From NCBI GenBank assembly GCA_036404435.1, contig DASWZN010000047.1, positions 147,076 through 211,075 on the forward strand: a stretch of DNA of 64,000 nucleotides. Reading direction: 5' to 3'. A program made the translations under genes and the position numbers. Below are positions 25,153-34,677 of this stretch, piece by piece; within the stretch, counting starts at the first letter, position 1; each line of letters opens with the position of its first letter. Below the pieces are notes generated by a model. It was not told the origin of the DNA. It did not search any database and saw only the letters and a list, made by a program, of their open reading frames with translations. The DNA comes from DASWZN01 sp036404435 (lineage in GTDB: Bacteria; Acidobacteriota; Terriglobia; Bryobacterales; Bryobacteraceae).

Positions 25153-27141
25153 TTGATCGAGACAACGGGGAAGCGGCGCGGCCTGTTCGTGGCGGCCGGC
25201 GTGGTGTGCCTGATAGCGGTCTTTATTCTCCAACTGTGGTTATCGGTGCGGCGGACTTCGCAGACGTGGGATGAGGGCGATCACATTTTCGCCGGATACA
25301 TGTCGTGGGTGCGAGGAGATTTCGGATTGAACCCCGAACATCCGCCCCTGGTCAAGCTGGTGGCGACCGCGCCCTTGCTGCCCATGAAGCTCAACGTCCC
25401 CACGCTGCGCAACCGCTTCTTCAAAACAGAGGCATTTCTGGACGGCCGGGAATTTCTCTACGGCAACGACCCGGACATGATCCTGGCGCGCACGCGCACG
25501 GCGGCGTCCATCTTCGCGCTGGCGCTGCTGGTGGTCGTGTTCCTGGCCGCCCGGGAAATGTTCGGAACCGGCGCGGGGTTTCTGGCCCTTACACTGTTGG
25601 TGTTCGAGCCGAACCTGCTGGCGCACGGGGCCTACGTCACCACCGACGTGGCGCTCTCCTTCGGCATGTTCGCGACGGTGTACGCGTTCTACCGCTATGT
25701 GAAGGCCCCTTCGGTCTGGCGGCTGGCGCTCACCGGCGTGGCGGCGGGAGTGGCGCTGGCATCCAAACACACGGGCATCCTCGTGTTTCCGATTTTGGCG
25801 CTGCTGCTCGTGTCGGAACTGCTGGTGAGCCGTGGAGCAGGCGGGAGAGCGCTGAAGCTGGCCGGAGCTGCGGTGGCGGCGGGCATCCTCGCGCTCGTCG
25901 TGTTGTGGGCGTGCTACGGGTTCCGCTATCGCGCGCGGCCGGCTGGGCTGAGTCTGGCGCCGCCGCTGGCCGCGTACGTGAAGCAGTTGAAGCCCATCGA
26001 GGCCCAAGGCATTTCGCTCGCGGCGCGCTGGCACGTGCTGCCGGAGTCCTATCTCTACGGGCTGACGGATGTGCGCGGTCTCGCCAGTTGGTTCCCCACT
26101 TACGTCCTGGGCAAGGTCTATTCCAATGGCGTATGGTTCTACTTCCCGGTGGCCTTCGCCGTGAAGTCGACGCTGGCGCTGTTCGCGTTTCTGCTGCTGG
26201 CAGCGGTGGCGATCGCTACGCGCAGGCTGAAAGGCGGGCGGGAGATCCTGTTCCTCACGGTTCCGCCGCTGTTTCACCTGGCGGTGGCGATGAGCGCGGG
26301 GCTGAACATCGGCGTGCGGCACATCTTGCCGCTATATGTGTTCTTCTCGGTGCTGGCGGCGGGCGCCGCGTGGGCCTTCATTCGCGAGAACCGGCGCTGG
26401 GCGTATGTGGTGGGCGCGCTGCTCGCGGCGCACGTCGTTTCGTCGGCGGCGTGCTTTCCCAACTACCTGGCCTACGCGAACGAGCTGTGGGGAGGGCCGT
26501 CGAACACTTACAAGTACCTGAGCGATTCGAACACCGACTGGGCGCAGCAGCTCAAGAGCGTCAAGAAGTACGTGGACGCGCGCGGGGTGAAGGACTGCTG
26601 GTTCGCCTACTTCGCGGCCGGGGTGGTCCCGCCGAACGCTTACGGGATTCCGTGCAAGACGCTGCCGACGATCGACTCGATGTGGCTGGACGAGCCGGCC
26701 GATGTGCCGCCCGCGATCGATGGACCGGTGTTCATCAGCTTGGGAACGCTCTCGGGAGGCGAGGGCTGGGCGGGCGCGCTGAATCCCTACGAGGCGTTCC
26801 AGCACATGCAGCCAGCGGCCGCGATCGATCACGGGATCTTCGTCTTCGACGGACGGTTCCAGGTCGGGCGCGCATCGGCGCTGAGCCACGCGCAGCAGGC
26901 CGGGGACCTGCTACGTACACGGCAGGTGGGGCAGGCGCTGGCCGCGGCCGAGGAAGCCGTGGCGGCGGATCCGAACGTGGTCCAGGCGCAGACCGCCCTG
27001 GGCGATGTTCTGATGGTGCTGCAGCGGCCGGACGAGGCGCGGGCGGCGTATCGGAAGGCGCTGACGCTGGCGCAGACGGTCGAGCCGGAGTTCCAGAGGG
27101 AGTGGGTGGAGCGGCTCGAGCGCAAGGTGGGCGGGAAGTAG
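25153..27141 (+). CDS. GT39-like integral-membrane glycosyltransferase with C-terminal TPR
   Basis: A 662-aa polytopic membrane protein of the dolichyl-phosphate-mannosyltransferase/ArnT superfamily, which moves sugars from lipid carriers to proteins or lipids outside the inner membrane. The first periplasmic loop has the expected acidic motif (TWDEGDHIFAGYMSW) with the likely catalytic acid, followed by NPEHPPLVKL. About ten to twelve hydrophobic helices run to residue 440, then a soluble periplasmic region. The last 75 residues form TPR-like helices (AAEEAVAADPNVVQAQTALG, PDEARAAYRKAL). It starts at a TTG (25153) with GAGGGAGG at good spacing. The acceptor is unknown. Confidence 0.85.
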   Translation: MIETTGKRRGLFVAAGVVCLIAVFILQLWLSVRRTSQTWDEGDHIFAGYMSWVRGDFGLNPEHPPLVKLVATAPLLPMKLNVPTLRNRFFKTEAFLDGREFLYGNDPDMILARTRTAASIFALALLVVVFLAAREMFGTGAGFLALTLLVFEPNLLAHGAYVTTDVALSFGMFATVYAFYRYVKAPSVWRLALTGVAAGVALASKHTGILVFPILALLLVSELLVSRGAGGRALKLAGAAVAAGILALVVLWACYGFRYRARPAGLSLAPPLAAYVKQLKPIEAQGISLAARWHVLPESYLYGLTDVRGLASWFPTYVLGKVYSNGVWFYFPVAFAVKSTLALFAFLLLAAVAIATRRLKGGREILFLTVPPLFHLAVAMSAGLNIGVRHILPLYVFFSVLAAGAAWAFIRENRRWAYVVGALLAAHVVSSAACFPNYLAYANELWGGPSNTYKYLSDSNTDWAQQLKSVKKYVDARGVKDCWFAYFAAGVVPPNAYGIPCKTLPTIDSMWLDEPADVPPAIDGPVFISLGTLSGGEGWAGALNPYEAFQHMQPAAAIDHGIFVFDGRFQVGRASALSHAQQAGDLLRTRQVGQALAAAEEAVAADPNVVQAQTALGDVLMVLQRPDEARAAYRKALTLAQTVEPEFQREWVERLERKVGGK

Positions 27142-27160
27142 GGAGCCCCGACGGACTGTT

Positions 27161-27233
27161 GGCCACGAATGAACACGGATAAGAAAGAGACTCTGGGGCC
27201 TTTATTTGTGTTTATGCGTGTTCATGCGTGGCC
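27161..27233. repeat. long imperfect inverted repeat (GGCCACGAATGAACACG type)
   Basis: Left arm 27161-27183 begins GGCCACGAATGAACACGG; the right arm ends TTCATGCGTGGCC at 27233 and is its near-complement over about 23 bases with a few mismatches. About 27 bases form the loop. It lies between two plus-strand genes and is much lower in GC than its surroundings, which suggests a mobile or dispersed element. Confidence 0.7.
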
Positions 27234-27316
27234 ACACGGGTTCTTGTCGCGACGGTCGAACCGGACGAACGGTCCGGTTCTGGAAAGTATACCGCGCGTG
27301 CGAATATCAAGTTAAG

Positions 27317-29176
27317 GTGGCTTCCGAACCTCTGCGAAAGCTTCTGCCCGATATCTGGGAACTCGTGCGCCCGCGGCGCTGGCACTTGGCGCTCGGGCTG
27401 GTGCTGATCGGAATCAATCGCGCGGCCGGGCTGGTGCTGCCCGCCTCCACCAAGTTCCTCATCGACGACGTGATCGGGAAGCGGCACGCGGCCATGCTCG
27501 TCCCCTTGGTCCTTGCGGTGCTGGGCGCCACGGCGATTCAGGGCGCCACGTCGTTCACGCTGACCCAATTGCTCTCGAAAGCCGCGCAACGGATGATGGC
27601 CGAACTGCGCCGCAAGGTGCAGGCGCACGTGGGCCGCCTGCCGGTCGCCTATTACGACGCCAACAAGACGGGCGTGCTGGTCTCGCGCATCATGACCGAC
27701 GTGGAGGGCGTGCGCAACCTGGTGGGCACCGGCCTCATCGAGTTCATCGGCGGCATCGTGACCGCGCTGATCGCGCTGGTCGTCCTGCTGCGCATCAGCC
27801 CGATGCTCACCGGCATGGCCATCCTGATTCTGGTTGGGCTCGGGCTGTTCCTGCGGCGCGCGTTCCGCACCATCCGTCCCATCTTCCGCGAACGCGGCAA
27901 ATTGAACGCCGAGGTCACGGGACGGCTGACCGAATCGCTGGGCGGGGTGCGTGTCATCAAGGGCTATCACGCGGAGGCGCGCGAGGCGGCGGTGTTCTCC
28001 TCCGGGGTTCAGCGCCTGCTCGACAACGTCATGAAGTCCCTCACCGCCACGTCGCTGATGGGTCTTTCGGCGACGGTGCTGCTCGGCGTGGTGGGCGCGC
28101 TGGTCATGTACCTGGGCGCGCGCCAGATTCTGGCCGGAACTCTCACGCTCGGCAGTTTAATGACCTTCACCGCGTTTCTCGCCTTTTTGGTGGCGCCGGT
28201 CTTCCAGATCGTGGGCATCGGCACGCAACTTACCGAGGCCGCCGCCGGCCTGGAGCGCACGCGGGAAGTGCTGCGCGAGCGGCCCGAAGACGAGGACCCG
28301 GCGCGCACCGCCGCCCCGGAAGAGATCCGCGGCCACGTGGTGTTCGACGAGGTTTCGTTCGGCTACGACCCCGGCAAGCCCGTCTTGAACGGCATCTCGT
28401 TCGAGGCGCAGCCCGGCACGGTGACGGCCCTGGTGGGATCGTCGGGCTCGGGCAAATCCACCATCATCGGCCTGGTCGCGGCGTTCTACCGGCCAACGAC
28501 CGGCGCCATACGGATCGACGGGATGGACCTGGGCACGATGCGCCTCGATTCCTATCGCACGCGGCTGGGCGTGGTTCTGCAGGACACGTTTCTGTTCGAC
28601 GGCACCATCCGCGAGAACGTGGCTTTCGCGCGCCCCGACGCACGCGAGGAGGAGATCCTGGACGCCTGCCGCATCGCACGCGTGGACGAGTTCGCCGAGG
28701 GATTCGAGAAGAAGTACGACACCATCGTGGGCGAGCGCGGCGTGAAGCTTTCGGGCGGCCAGCGCCAGCGCGTTTCGATTGCCCGCGCTATTTTGGCCGC
28801 GCCGCGCATCCTGATACTCGACGAGGCCACATCGAGTCTCGATTCCGAGTCCGAGGCTGCCATCCAGCGCGGCCTGGCCTACCTGATGCAGGGGCGCACC
28901 ACATTCGTCATTGCGCACCGGCTATCGACGATCCGGCGCGCCGACCAGATCCTGGTGGTCGAGGCCGGCCGCATCGTCGAGCGCGGCAATCACGACGACC
29001 TGCTGACGCTGCACGGCCGCTATTGGGAGCTGTACACGCGCCAGCACGACGTGGAGTCGAACCTCTTTCTGTCGCCGGGCGAAGGCGACCGCGTGCCCGA
29101 AGAAGAAACCGCTCCGCAGGCGGCGGCCAACGGCGCCGGCGCCGAGCCTTTGCCCCGGCTGCTGAGGGAAGGATAA
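27317..29176 (+). CDS. ABC exporter, fused permease-ATPase (MsbA-like)
   Basis: A 619-aa half-transporter expected to work as a homodimer in the inner membrane. Six helices fill residues about 20-310, with the conserved YYDANKTGVLVSRIMTDVE cytoplasmic loop. The ATPase domain follows: Walker A GSSGSGKST (about 374), signature LSGGQRQR (about 477), Walker B ILILDEATSS and the IAHRLSTI switch. The sequence resembles lipid A flippase MsbA and multidrug exporters; the substrate cannot be read. The GTG at 27317 is chosen because MASEPLRKLLPDIWELV starts the conserved part; upstream starts would translate through the inverted repeat. Confidence 0.9.
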   Translation: MASEPLRKLLPDIWELVRPRRWHLALGLVLIGINRAAGLVLPASTKFLIDDVIGKRHAAMLVPLVLAVLGATAIQGATSFTLTQLLSKAAQRMMAELRRKVQAHVGRLPVAYYDANKTGVLVSRIMTDVEGVRNLVGTGLIEFIGGIVTALIALVVLLRISPMLTGMAILILVGLGLFLRRAFRTIRPIFRERGKLNAEVTGRLTESLGGVRVIKGYHAEAREAAVFSSGVQRLLDNVMKSLTATSLMGLSATVLLGVVGALVMYLGARQILAGTLTLGSLMTFTAFLAFLVAPVFQIVGIGTQLTEAAAGLERTREVLRERPEDEDPARTAAPEEIRGHVVFDEVSFGYDPGKPVLNGISFEAQPGTVTALVGSSGSGKSTIIGLVAAFYRPTTGAIRIDGMDLGTMRLDSYRTRLGVVLQDTFLFDGTIRENVAFARPDAREEEILDACRIARVDEFAEGFEKKYDTIVGERGVKLSGGQRQRVSIARAILAAPRILILDEATSSLDSESEAAIQRGLAYLMQGRTTFVIAHRLSTIRRADQILVVEAGRIVERGNHDDLLTLHGRYWELYTRQHDVESNLFLSPGEGDRVPEEETAPQAAANGAGAEPLPRLLREG

Positions 29177-29242
29177 GAGCCCTGCGCCGCACCCCGCCGC
29201 CGGTTACTTGACTCGCTATGATGGGTTACCGAGGTGACAACA

Positions 29243-30844
29243 ATGCGCGAACCGATTTACCTGATTGCCAACGGAGACCTGCGGCTCTCGGCCAACCAGA
29301 ATTGCTGGGCGGCCCAGGCCAAGGTGGAGGAGGCGGTCATGGCGGCTGTGCGCCGCGAGGGCCGCGAAATCAAGCGCGGCCATCCCTACGACCCGGCGCT
29401 GAAGCACGGCTTCATCGGCAGCCAGAAGCAGGGGATCGAGGTGTTTCGCAGCCTTCCGCCGGAGGCGCCGCTGGTCGTTTGCGAAGCGGTGTGGGAGTAC
29501 AGCCACCAGGTCCTCACCGGTTTGGTGACGCACAAAGGGCCGATCCTGACCGTTGCCAACTGGAGCGGCGAGTGGCCCGGCCTGGTCGGCATGTTGAATC
29601 TGAATGCCTGCCTTACCAAAGCCGGCACACCCTTCAGCACGCTCTGGAGCCTGGATTTCACCGACGAGTTCTTCCTCAGTGGGCTGCGCAAGTGGCTGCG
29701 GGGCGAGAACGTGGTGCACGATCTTAGCCACGTTCACCCGCTCCAGAGCTTCCGGCTCCCGGCCGAGGCGGAGCGGACCGGTGGCGAGCTCGCGGCCGAA
29801 TTGAAGCGCAACAAGGCCATCCTCGGCGTCTTCGACGAAGGCTGCATGGGAATGTACAACGGCATCATCGAGGATGCCTACCTGATGCCGCTGGGTGTGG
29901 GCAAGGAGCGCCTCAGCCAGTCCACGCTTTACGCCGAGATGCTGGCTACTCCGGATGCGGAGGCCAAGGCCGTGCGCGCCTGGCTGGACGCCAAGGGGAT
30001 GCGCTTCCTCACCGGTCCGAACCCGGAAACCGACTTGACCGATGGCCAGATCCTCGAGCAGTGCAAGATGTACATCGCGGCGCTGCGCATCGCCGACGAC
30101 TTTGGCTGCGACGTCATCGGAATCCAATACCAGCAGGGGCTGAAGGATCTAGTCCCGGCGTCGGACCTGGCCGAAGGGCTGCTGAACAATACAGACCGGC
30201 CTCCGGTGCGCGCTCGCGGCAACGGCCGCGTCCTTTATCCGGGCAAACCGCTTCCGCACTTCAATGAAGTGGACGAGTGCGCCGGCCTGGACGCGCTGGT
30301 CACCAACCGCATCTGGTCGCACCTGGGCTTTGCCCCCGAAACCACGCTGCACGATGTGCGCTACGGTGAAGAATTCAAGGGCGAGTTCGTGTGGGTCTTT
30401 GAGATCTCCGGCGCGGTTCCTCCGGCGCACCTGATCGGCGGCTACGCCGGCACGGTCAGCGAACGCCAGCCTCCCATGTACTTCCGGCTGGGCGGCGGCA
30501 CCATCAAGGGCGTGAGCAAGCCGGGCGAGATCGTCTGGAGCCGCGTCTACGTGGAGCCGGGCGCGCTCAAGGTCGATATCGGGCGCGGGAAGGTGGTCGA
30601 GCTGCCGAAAGAGGAGACGGAGCGCCGCTGGAGCATCACCACGCCGCAGTGGCCGATGATGCACGCGGTCACTTACGGCGTGGGCCGCGACCAGTTGATG
30701 GCGCAGCACAAGTCGAACCACATTCAGGTTGTCTACGCGCCCGACGCCGAGGCGGCCAACCGCGCGCTGGCCGTGAAAGCGGCCATGTTCCGCGATCTGG
30801 GGCTCGCCGTAAACATCTGCGGTACAAATCACGGGCTGCAGTAG
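29243..30844 (+). CDS. L-fucose/L-arabinose isomerase family protein
   Basis: A 533-aa sugar isomerase-fold protein. The ATG at 29243 has GAGGTG five bases upstream, better than the GTG at 29234. Conserved blocks include ANWSGEWPGLVGMLNLNA and ILGVFDEGCMGMYNGIIEDA, which holds acidic residues expected to bind the catalytic metal in FucI/AraA-type enzymes. Seven bases downstream lies a FucP-type symporter gene, which supports a role on fucose or a related deoxy-sugar. The sequence is somewhat diverged from classical FucI, so the aldose could differ. Confidence 0.78.
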   Translation: MREPIYLIANGDLRLSANQNCWAAQAKVEEAVMAAVRREGREIKRGHPYDPALKHGFIGSQKQGIEVFRSLPPEAPLVVCEAVWEYSHQVLTGLVTHKGPILTVANWSGEWPGLVGMLNLNACLTKAGTPFSTLWSLDFTDEFFLSGLRKWLRGENVVHDLSHVHPLQSFRLPAEAERTGGELAAELKRNKAILGVFDEGCMGMYNGIIEDAYLMPLGVGKERLSQSTLYAEMLATPDAEAKAVRAWLDAKGMRFLTGPNPETDLTDGQILEQCKMYIAALRIADDFGCDVIGIQYQQGLKDLVPASDLAEGLLNNTDRPPVRARGNGRVLYPGKPLPHFNEVDECAGLDALVTNRIWSHLGFAPETTLHDVRYGEEFKGEFVWVFEISGAVPPAHLIGGYAGTVSERQPPMYFRLGGGTIKGVSKPGEIVWSRVYVEPGALKVDIGRGKVVELPKEETERRWSITTPQWPMMHAVTYGVGRDQLMAQHKSNHIQVVYAPDAEAANRALAVKAAMFRDLGLAVNICGTNHGLQ

Positions 30845-30851
30845 CCATCTC

Positions 30852-32144
30852 ATGACCGATCACAGACTGGTTCCGCGGCAGCACCTGGTTCCGTTTCTGC
30901 TGGTGACGGCACTGTTCTTTCTGTGGGCCATCCCCCACAACCTGAACGACGTCCTGATCCGGCAGTTCATGAAGTCGTTTGAGATCACCCGTCTCAAGGC
31001 GGGCTTGATTCAGTCGGCCTTCTACTTGGGATACTTCGCCCTGTCCATGCCGGCGGCGCTCATCATGCGGCGGCGAGGCTACAAGTTCGGGCTGGTAGTG
31101 GGGCTATTCCTCTACGTCGCCGGGACGCTGTTGTTCTGGCCGGCCGCGATTGTGGGCCAGTACGGATTCTTCCTTCTGGCGCTGTTTGTGATTGCCGCGG
31201 GGCTGGGATTCCTGGAAACGGGCGCCAACCCGTTCATCGCGCAATTGGGCGATCCAGCGACCTCGGAGCGCCGCCTCAACTTCTCCCAAGCATTCAATCC
31301 CCTGGGCGCGATCAGCGGCGCACTCATCGGAACGGTATTCATCTTCTCCGGAGTCGAGCTGAACAAGCGGCAGATCGGCGTGATGAAGGCCGCCGGCACA
31401 TACCAGGCTTACCTGCATCACGAGACGCTGCGGGTGATCCGGCCCTACATGGTGCTGGCCGGCGTCGTCTTCGTGCTGGCGCTGCTGATGATCCGGACGA
31501 AGTTCCCGCAGGTGGGTAGCGAGGGCGCCGCCGAAACCGCTTCCGGACGCGGCTTCCGCGAGCTCTTCCGGTTTCCGCATTACGTGACGGCGGTCATCGC
31601 CCAGTTCTTCTACGTGGGCGCGCAGGTGGGCACCTGGAGCTACTTCATCCAGTACATTCAGGCGTACACGCACCAGCCCGAGAAGGTCGCGGGGTATTTT
31701 CTGAGCGGAACGCTGGTCGCCTTCTGCGTCGGCCGGTTCACATCGACCTACGCGATGAAGTTCATTCGGCCGAGCCTGCTCATGGGCGCGTTCGCGGTGG
31801 CCAACGTGGGCCTGTTGGCGATCGCCGTCCTGCTGCCCGGCTGGATTGGCCTGTGGGCCATCTTCCTCACCAGCTTCTTCATGTCCCTGATGTTCCCGAC
31901 CATCTTCGCGCTGGGAATCAAGGGGCTAGGACCCGATACGAAAATCGGCGGCTCGCTGCTGGTCATGGCCATCGTGGGCGGGGCGGCATTTACCCCCATC
32001 ATGGGACTTATTTCGGATGCCACCGGCAGCATGGCGACGGCCATGCTCGTGCCGCTGGTCTGCTACGTGTTCATCGCCTGGTACAGCTTCGTGGGATCGC
32101 GGCTCGGAACTCCGGCTCTTGCGGCTGTTCAACGGGAGGATTGA
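30852..32144 (+). CDS. FucP-type sugar:H+ symporter (MFS)
   Basis: A 430-aa major facilitator with twelve predicted helices. The FucP-family hallmarks are visible: LFFLWAIPHNLNDVLIRQF in helix 1, QSAFYLGYFALSMPAAL in helix 2, GLGFLETGANPFIAQLG in helix 4 and FNPLGAISGALIG in helix 5. The family imports L-fucose and related sugars with protons. It follows the isomerase gene by seven bases, forming a probable two-gene uptake and isomerisation unit. The acidic residue in helix 1 and the asparagine pair are retained. Confidence 0.9.
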   Translation: MTDHRLVPRQHLVPFLLVTALFFLWAIPHNLNDVLIRQFMKSFEITRLKAGLIQSAFYLGYFALSMPAALIMRRRGYKFGLVVGLFLYVAGTLLFWPAAIVGQYGFFLLALFVIAAGLGFLETGANPFIAQLGDPATSERRLNFSQAFNPLGAISGALIGTVFIFSGVELNKRQIGVMKAAGTYQAYLHHETLRVIRPYMVLAGVVFVLALLMIRTKFPQVGSEGAAETASGRGFRELFRFPHYVTAVIAQFFYVGAQVGTWSYFIQYIQAYTHQPEKVAGYFLSGTLVAFCVGRFTSTYAMKFIRPSLLMGAFAVANVGLLAIAVLLPGWIGLWAIFLTSFFMSLMFPTIFALGIKGLGPDTKIGGSLLVMAIVGGAAFTPIMGLISDATGSMATAMLVPLVCYVFIAWYSFVGSRLGTPALAAVQRED

Positions 32145-32166
32145 AGTTGCGGCGCCGCCCAGGCTT

Positions 32167-32448
32167 TCATCCGGCCGCGGCCCGTATCCTCGGCGTCTCG
32201 GGCGCCGACAGGTACTCCGTCTTCTCTCGAAGTTCCTTCAGCTTACGTTCCAGCCTGAGCCGCTCGCCCAGGTTGTAGACCTTCGACAGCAGTTTGCGCG
32301 CCTCGGCGCACGTTTTTTCGGCGCCTGCCCAGTGCCAGTCCGCGGAGCGCGCCAGTTCCAGGCCGCGGTCCAGCGCGCGATCGATGAGTGCGACCAGTTC
32401 CCGATCCGTTCTTGCACGGAGTTGTTCGAGTTTTGAAGTAGCGCCCAT
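32167..32448 (-). CDS. small helical protein of unknown function
   Basis: A 93-aa protein predicted to be almost wholly alpha-helical and highly charged (RTDRELVALIDRALDRGLEL, EARKLLSKVYNLGERLRL, ERKLKELREK). No signal sequence, cysteine or metal motif. It converges on the sugar symporter gene with a 22-nt gap. Coding character (third-position GC, regular charge pattern) supports a real gene; no function can be given. Confidence 0.6.
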   Translation of the reverse strand: MGATSKLEQLRARTDRELVALIDRALDRGLELARSADWHWAGAEKTCAEARKLLSKVYNLGERLRLERKLKELREKTEYLSAPETPRIRAAAG

Positions 32449-32584
32449 ACGGGTTCACCCAATTGAAACAATCGCCCAGATTCAGGATGTGACTGCGTTC
32501 TCCCAGTTAGACGAGTCTCGATGCGAAAACGTTCGCACGATCCGCGCCGTTTAATGATGGCAAGCTACGCGCAGGGGCCTGCGC

Positions 32585-32590
32585 TATGCT
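32585..32590 (+). promoter_or_regulatory. -10 box placing the start at the ATG (leaderless)
   Basis: TATGCT ends seven bases before the ATG of the M48 peptidase gene, so the transcript would begin at or next to the start codon. No ribosome site is present. Confidence 0.5.
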
Positions 32591-32596
32591 CTGCTC

Positions 32597-33907
32597 ATGG
32601 CTCTCCGATTGCTCACGCTCCTCCTCCTGCTCTCGGTGCTACTGGCCGCCCAGACGCAGCCCGCACCCCCCGTGCTCAGAATCCCGCCCGGCGCGCAGGC
32701 CGGTCCGGGATTCAACGCGGAAGCCGCCACCAGGGCCTACCTCGCGACACAGACCCCGGAGCAGAAAGCCCGCTCCGACGCCTATTTCGAGGGCGGCTAC
32801 TGGCTCATGCTCTGGGACTTCCTCTACAGCGCCGCCATTTCCATCCTGCTGCTGGCGACGGGCCTCTCGCGCCGCATGCGTGAGGCCGCCGAGCGCATCG
32901 TGCGGCGGAAGCCGCTTGTCACCTGGCTCTACTGGGCGGAGTACTCGGTTGCGGTGTTCGTTCTCGGATCCCCGCTCGTGGTCTACGAAGAGTTCTTGCG
33001 CGAGCGCCAGTACGGGCTGATGAACCAGACCTTCGCCGCCTGGTTCGGCGACCAGGCAAAGGTCCTCGCCCTCACGGTCGCGCTGGGTGGCCTCATGGCG
33101 ATGGCGCTCTTCGGCATCGTCCGCCGCCTGCCCAGAACCTGGCACATCTGGGGTGCCGCGGCCACCATTGTGTTCCAGATGCTCTTCATCCTCATATATC
33201 CGGTGTTCGTCGCACCGATGTTCAACAAGCACACGCCGCTCGGAGACGCTCGCATTCGCGAGCCCATCCTGCGCCTGGCGCGCCAGAACGGAATCGCGGC
33301 CACAGAGGTCTACGAGGTGGACGAGTCGCGGCAGAGCAAGCGCGTAAGCGCCAACGTCAGCGGCCTTCTGGGCACCCAGCGCATCTCGCTCAACGATAAC
33401 CTGCTGCAGCGCTGCTCGCCCCAGGCCGTCCTGTCCGTCATGGGCCACGAGATGGGGCACTACGTGCTCAACCACGGATACAAGATGATGGCCTTCGTGA
33501 CCATCCTCTCGCTGGCCTTCTTCGCGCTGTTGCGCTGGGGACTCGCGTGGTCGCTGGCGCGCTGGGGCGGCGGGTGGGGGATTCGCGACGTGGGCGATCC
33601 GGCGGTCTTGCCGCTGGCGATGCTGATCCTGTCGGTCCTCCTCTTTCTAGGCACTCCCATCGGCAACACGCTGACGCGCACGCAGGAATACGAGGCCGAC
33701 ATCTTCGGTCTCAACACCGCCCGCCAGCCCGACGGCGAGGCGGAGGTGGACATGCTGCTGGGCGAATATCGCAAGCTCGATCCGACGCCGCTCGAGGAGT
33801 TCCTTTTCTACGATCATCCGAGCGGCCGCACGCGCATCTACGCGGCCATGCGCTGGAAGGCCGAGAACCAGTGCCTCGGCGACGCCGTCAACCCCTGCAG
33901 CCGGTGA
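32597..33907 (+). CDS. M48 (Ste24/CAAX protease-like) membrane metallopeptidase
   Basis: A 436-aa zinc peptidase of the Ste24 branch. After a signal-like N-terminus there are several membrane helices and the active site MGHEMGHYVLNHG, with H284, E285 and H288 at the metal site. EYEADIFGLNTA near residue 364 offers the third ligand. The family degrades or processes membrane proteins; in bacteria it has no prenyl substrate, so a quality-control role is likely. The stop is seven bases before the DsrE gene, starting a chain of close plus-strand genes. Confidence 0.9.
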   Translation: MALRLLTLLLLLSVLLAAQTQPAPPVLRIPPGAQAGPGFNAEAATRAYLATQTPEQKARSDAYFEGGYWLMLWDFLYSAAISILLLATGLSRRMREAAERIVRRKPLVTWLYWAEYSVAVFVLGSPLVVYEEFLRERQYGLMNQTFAAWFGDQAKVLALTVALGGLMAMALFGIVRRLPRTWHIWGAAATIVFQMLFILIYPVFVAPMFNKHTPLGDARIREPILRLARQNGIAATEVYEVDESRQSKRVSANVSGLLGTQRISLNDNLLQRCSPQAVLSVMGHEMGHYVLNHGYKMMAFVTILSLAFFALLRWGLAWSLARWGGGWGIRDVGDPAVLPLAMLILSVLLFLGTPIGNTLTRTQEYEADIFGLNTARQPDGEAEVDMLLGEYRKLDPTPLEEFLFYDHPSGRTRIYAAMRWKAENQCLGDAVNPCSR

Positions 33908-33914
33908 CCACGCG

Positions 33915-34265
33915 ATGACGCTCCTATTCATCCTCAACGATCACCCTTATCGGTCCGAGCGCAACTACAACGCTCTGCGGCTGGCGACGGCACTGGCGGC
34001 CGGCCAGGACAACACGGTGAACGTCTTTCTCATCGGCGACGCGGTCCATTCCGCCGTAAGCGGCGAGGCCGTGCCCGAGGGCCGGGACGACATCCCCTGG
34101 ATGCTGGCGCGATTCTCGGCCGGCCATCGGAAGGTCGCGGTCTGCCGCACGTGCCTGGATCGACGCGGCATCCCCGAGGATGCGCTCATCGACTGCGCCT
34201 ACCGCAGCTCGCTCGACGAACTGGCGCGCTGGACGGGGGAAGCCGATAAGGTGCTGGTATTCTGA
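33915..34265 (+). CDS. DsrE/YchN-family protein
   Basis: A 116-aa cytoplasmic protein with the DsrE fold: LLFILNDHPYRSERNYNALR, NVFLIGDAVHSAV and a cysteine pair in the VCRTCLDRRGI loop. DsrE-like proteins include sulfur-transfer subunits (TusD type) with an active cysteine; other members have no known role. The CxxC-type spacing (C-R-T-C) fits sulfur or redox chemistry but no partner Tus genes are near. Closely linked to the RidA gene (4-nt gap). Confidence 0.85.
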   Translation: MTLLFILNDHPYRSERNYNALRLATALAAGQDNTVNVFLIGDAVHSAVSGEAVPEGRDDIPWMLARFSAGHRKVAVCRTCLDRRGIPEDALIDCAYRSSLDELARWTGEADKVLVF

Positions 34266-34269
34266 GGTC

Positions 34270-34656
34270 ATGCCGCGGCACAACTACTCGACCAATAGCC
34301 CCTGGGAGCCCATTGTCGGCTACTCGCGCGCCGTGCGCGTGGGCAACCAGGTTTTCATCACAGGCACCACCGCGATCGGGCCCGATGGCAAGCTGGTAGG
34401 CGCGGGCGACGCCTATGCGCAGACCGTGCAGATCCTCCGCAACATCGAAGCGGTGCTGGCCCGCGCCGGAGCCGCGCTGCGGGACGTCGTGCGCACGCGC
34501 ATCTTCGTCACCGACATCGGCCGCTGGCAGGAGATCGGCCGCGCCCACCATGAGTTCTTCGGCGACATCCGCCCCTGCGCGACCATGGTCGAGATCCGCC
34601 GGCTTATCGATCCCGAGATGCTGGTCGAGATCGAAGTCGACGCGGTGGTGGAATAG
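34270..34656 (+). CDS. RidA (YjgF/UK114) family enamine/imine deaminase-like protein
   Basis: A 128-aa trimeric-fold protein. RidA enzymes hydrolyse reactive 2-aminoacrylate and related imines released by PLP enzymes. The family core is clear: SRAVRVGNQVFITGTTAIGP, DAYAQTVQILRNIEAVLARA, VVRTRIFVTDI and the C-terminal LVEIEVDAVVE strand. R-T-R in the VVRTRIF strand matches the usual active-site arginine region. The ATG at 34270 follows GAGGT and is four bases from the DsrE stop. Confidence 0.88.
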   Translation: MPRHNYSTNSPWEPIVGYSRAVRVGNQVFITGTTAIGPDGKLVGAGDAYAQTVQILRNIEAVLARAGAALRDVVRTRIFVTDIGRWQEIGRAHHEFFGDIRPCATMVEIRRLIDPEMLVEIEVDAVVE

Positions 34657-34665
34657 GCGCTGCGC

Positions 34666-34671
34666 TAGAAT
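34666..34671 (+). promoter_or_regulatory. -10 box at leaderless spacing before the CocE hydrolase gene
   Basis: TAGAAT ends seven bases before the ATG at 34678 with no ribosome site between. The same CTAGAATCGA word occurs at 50786, but there a ribosome site follows. Confidence 0.5.
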
Positions 34672-34677
34672 CGACCC

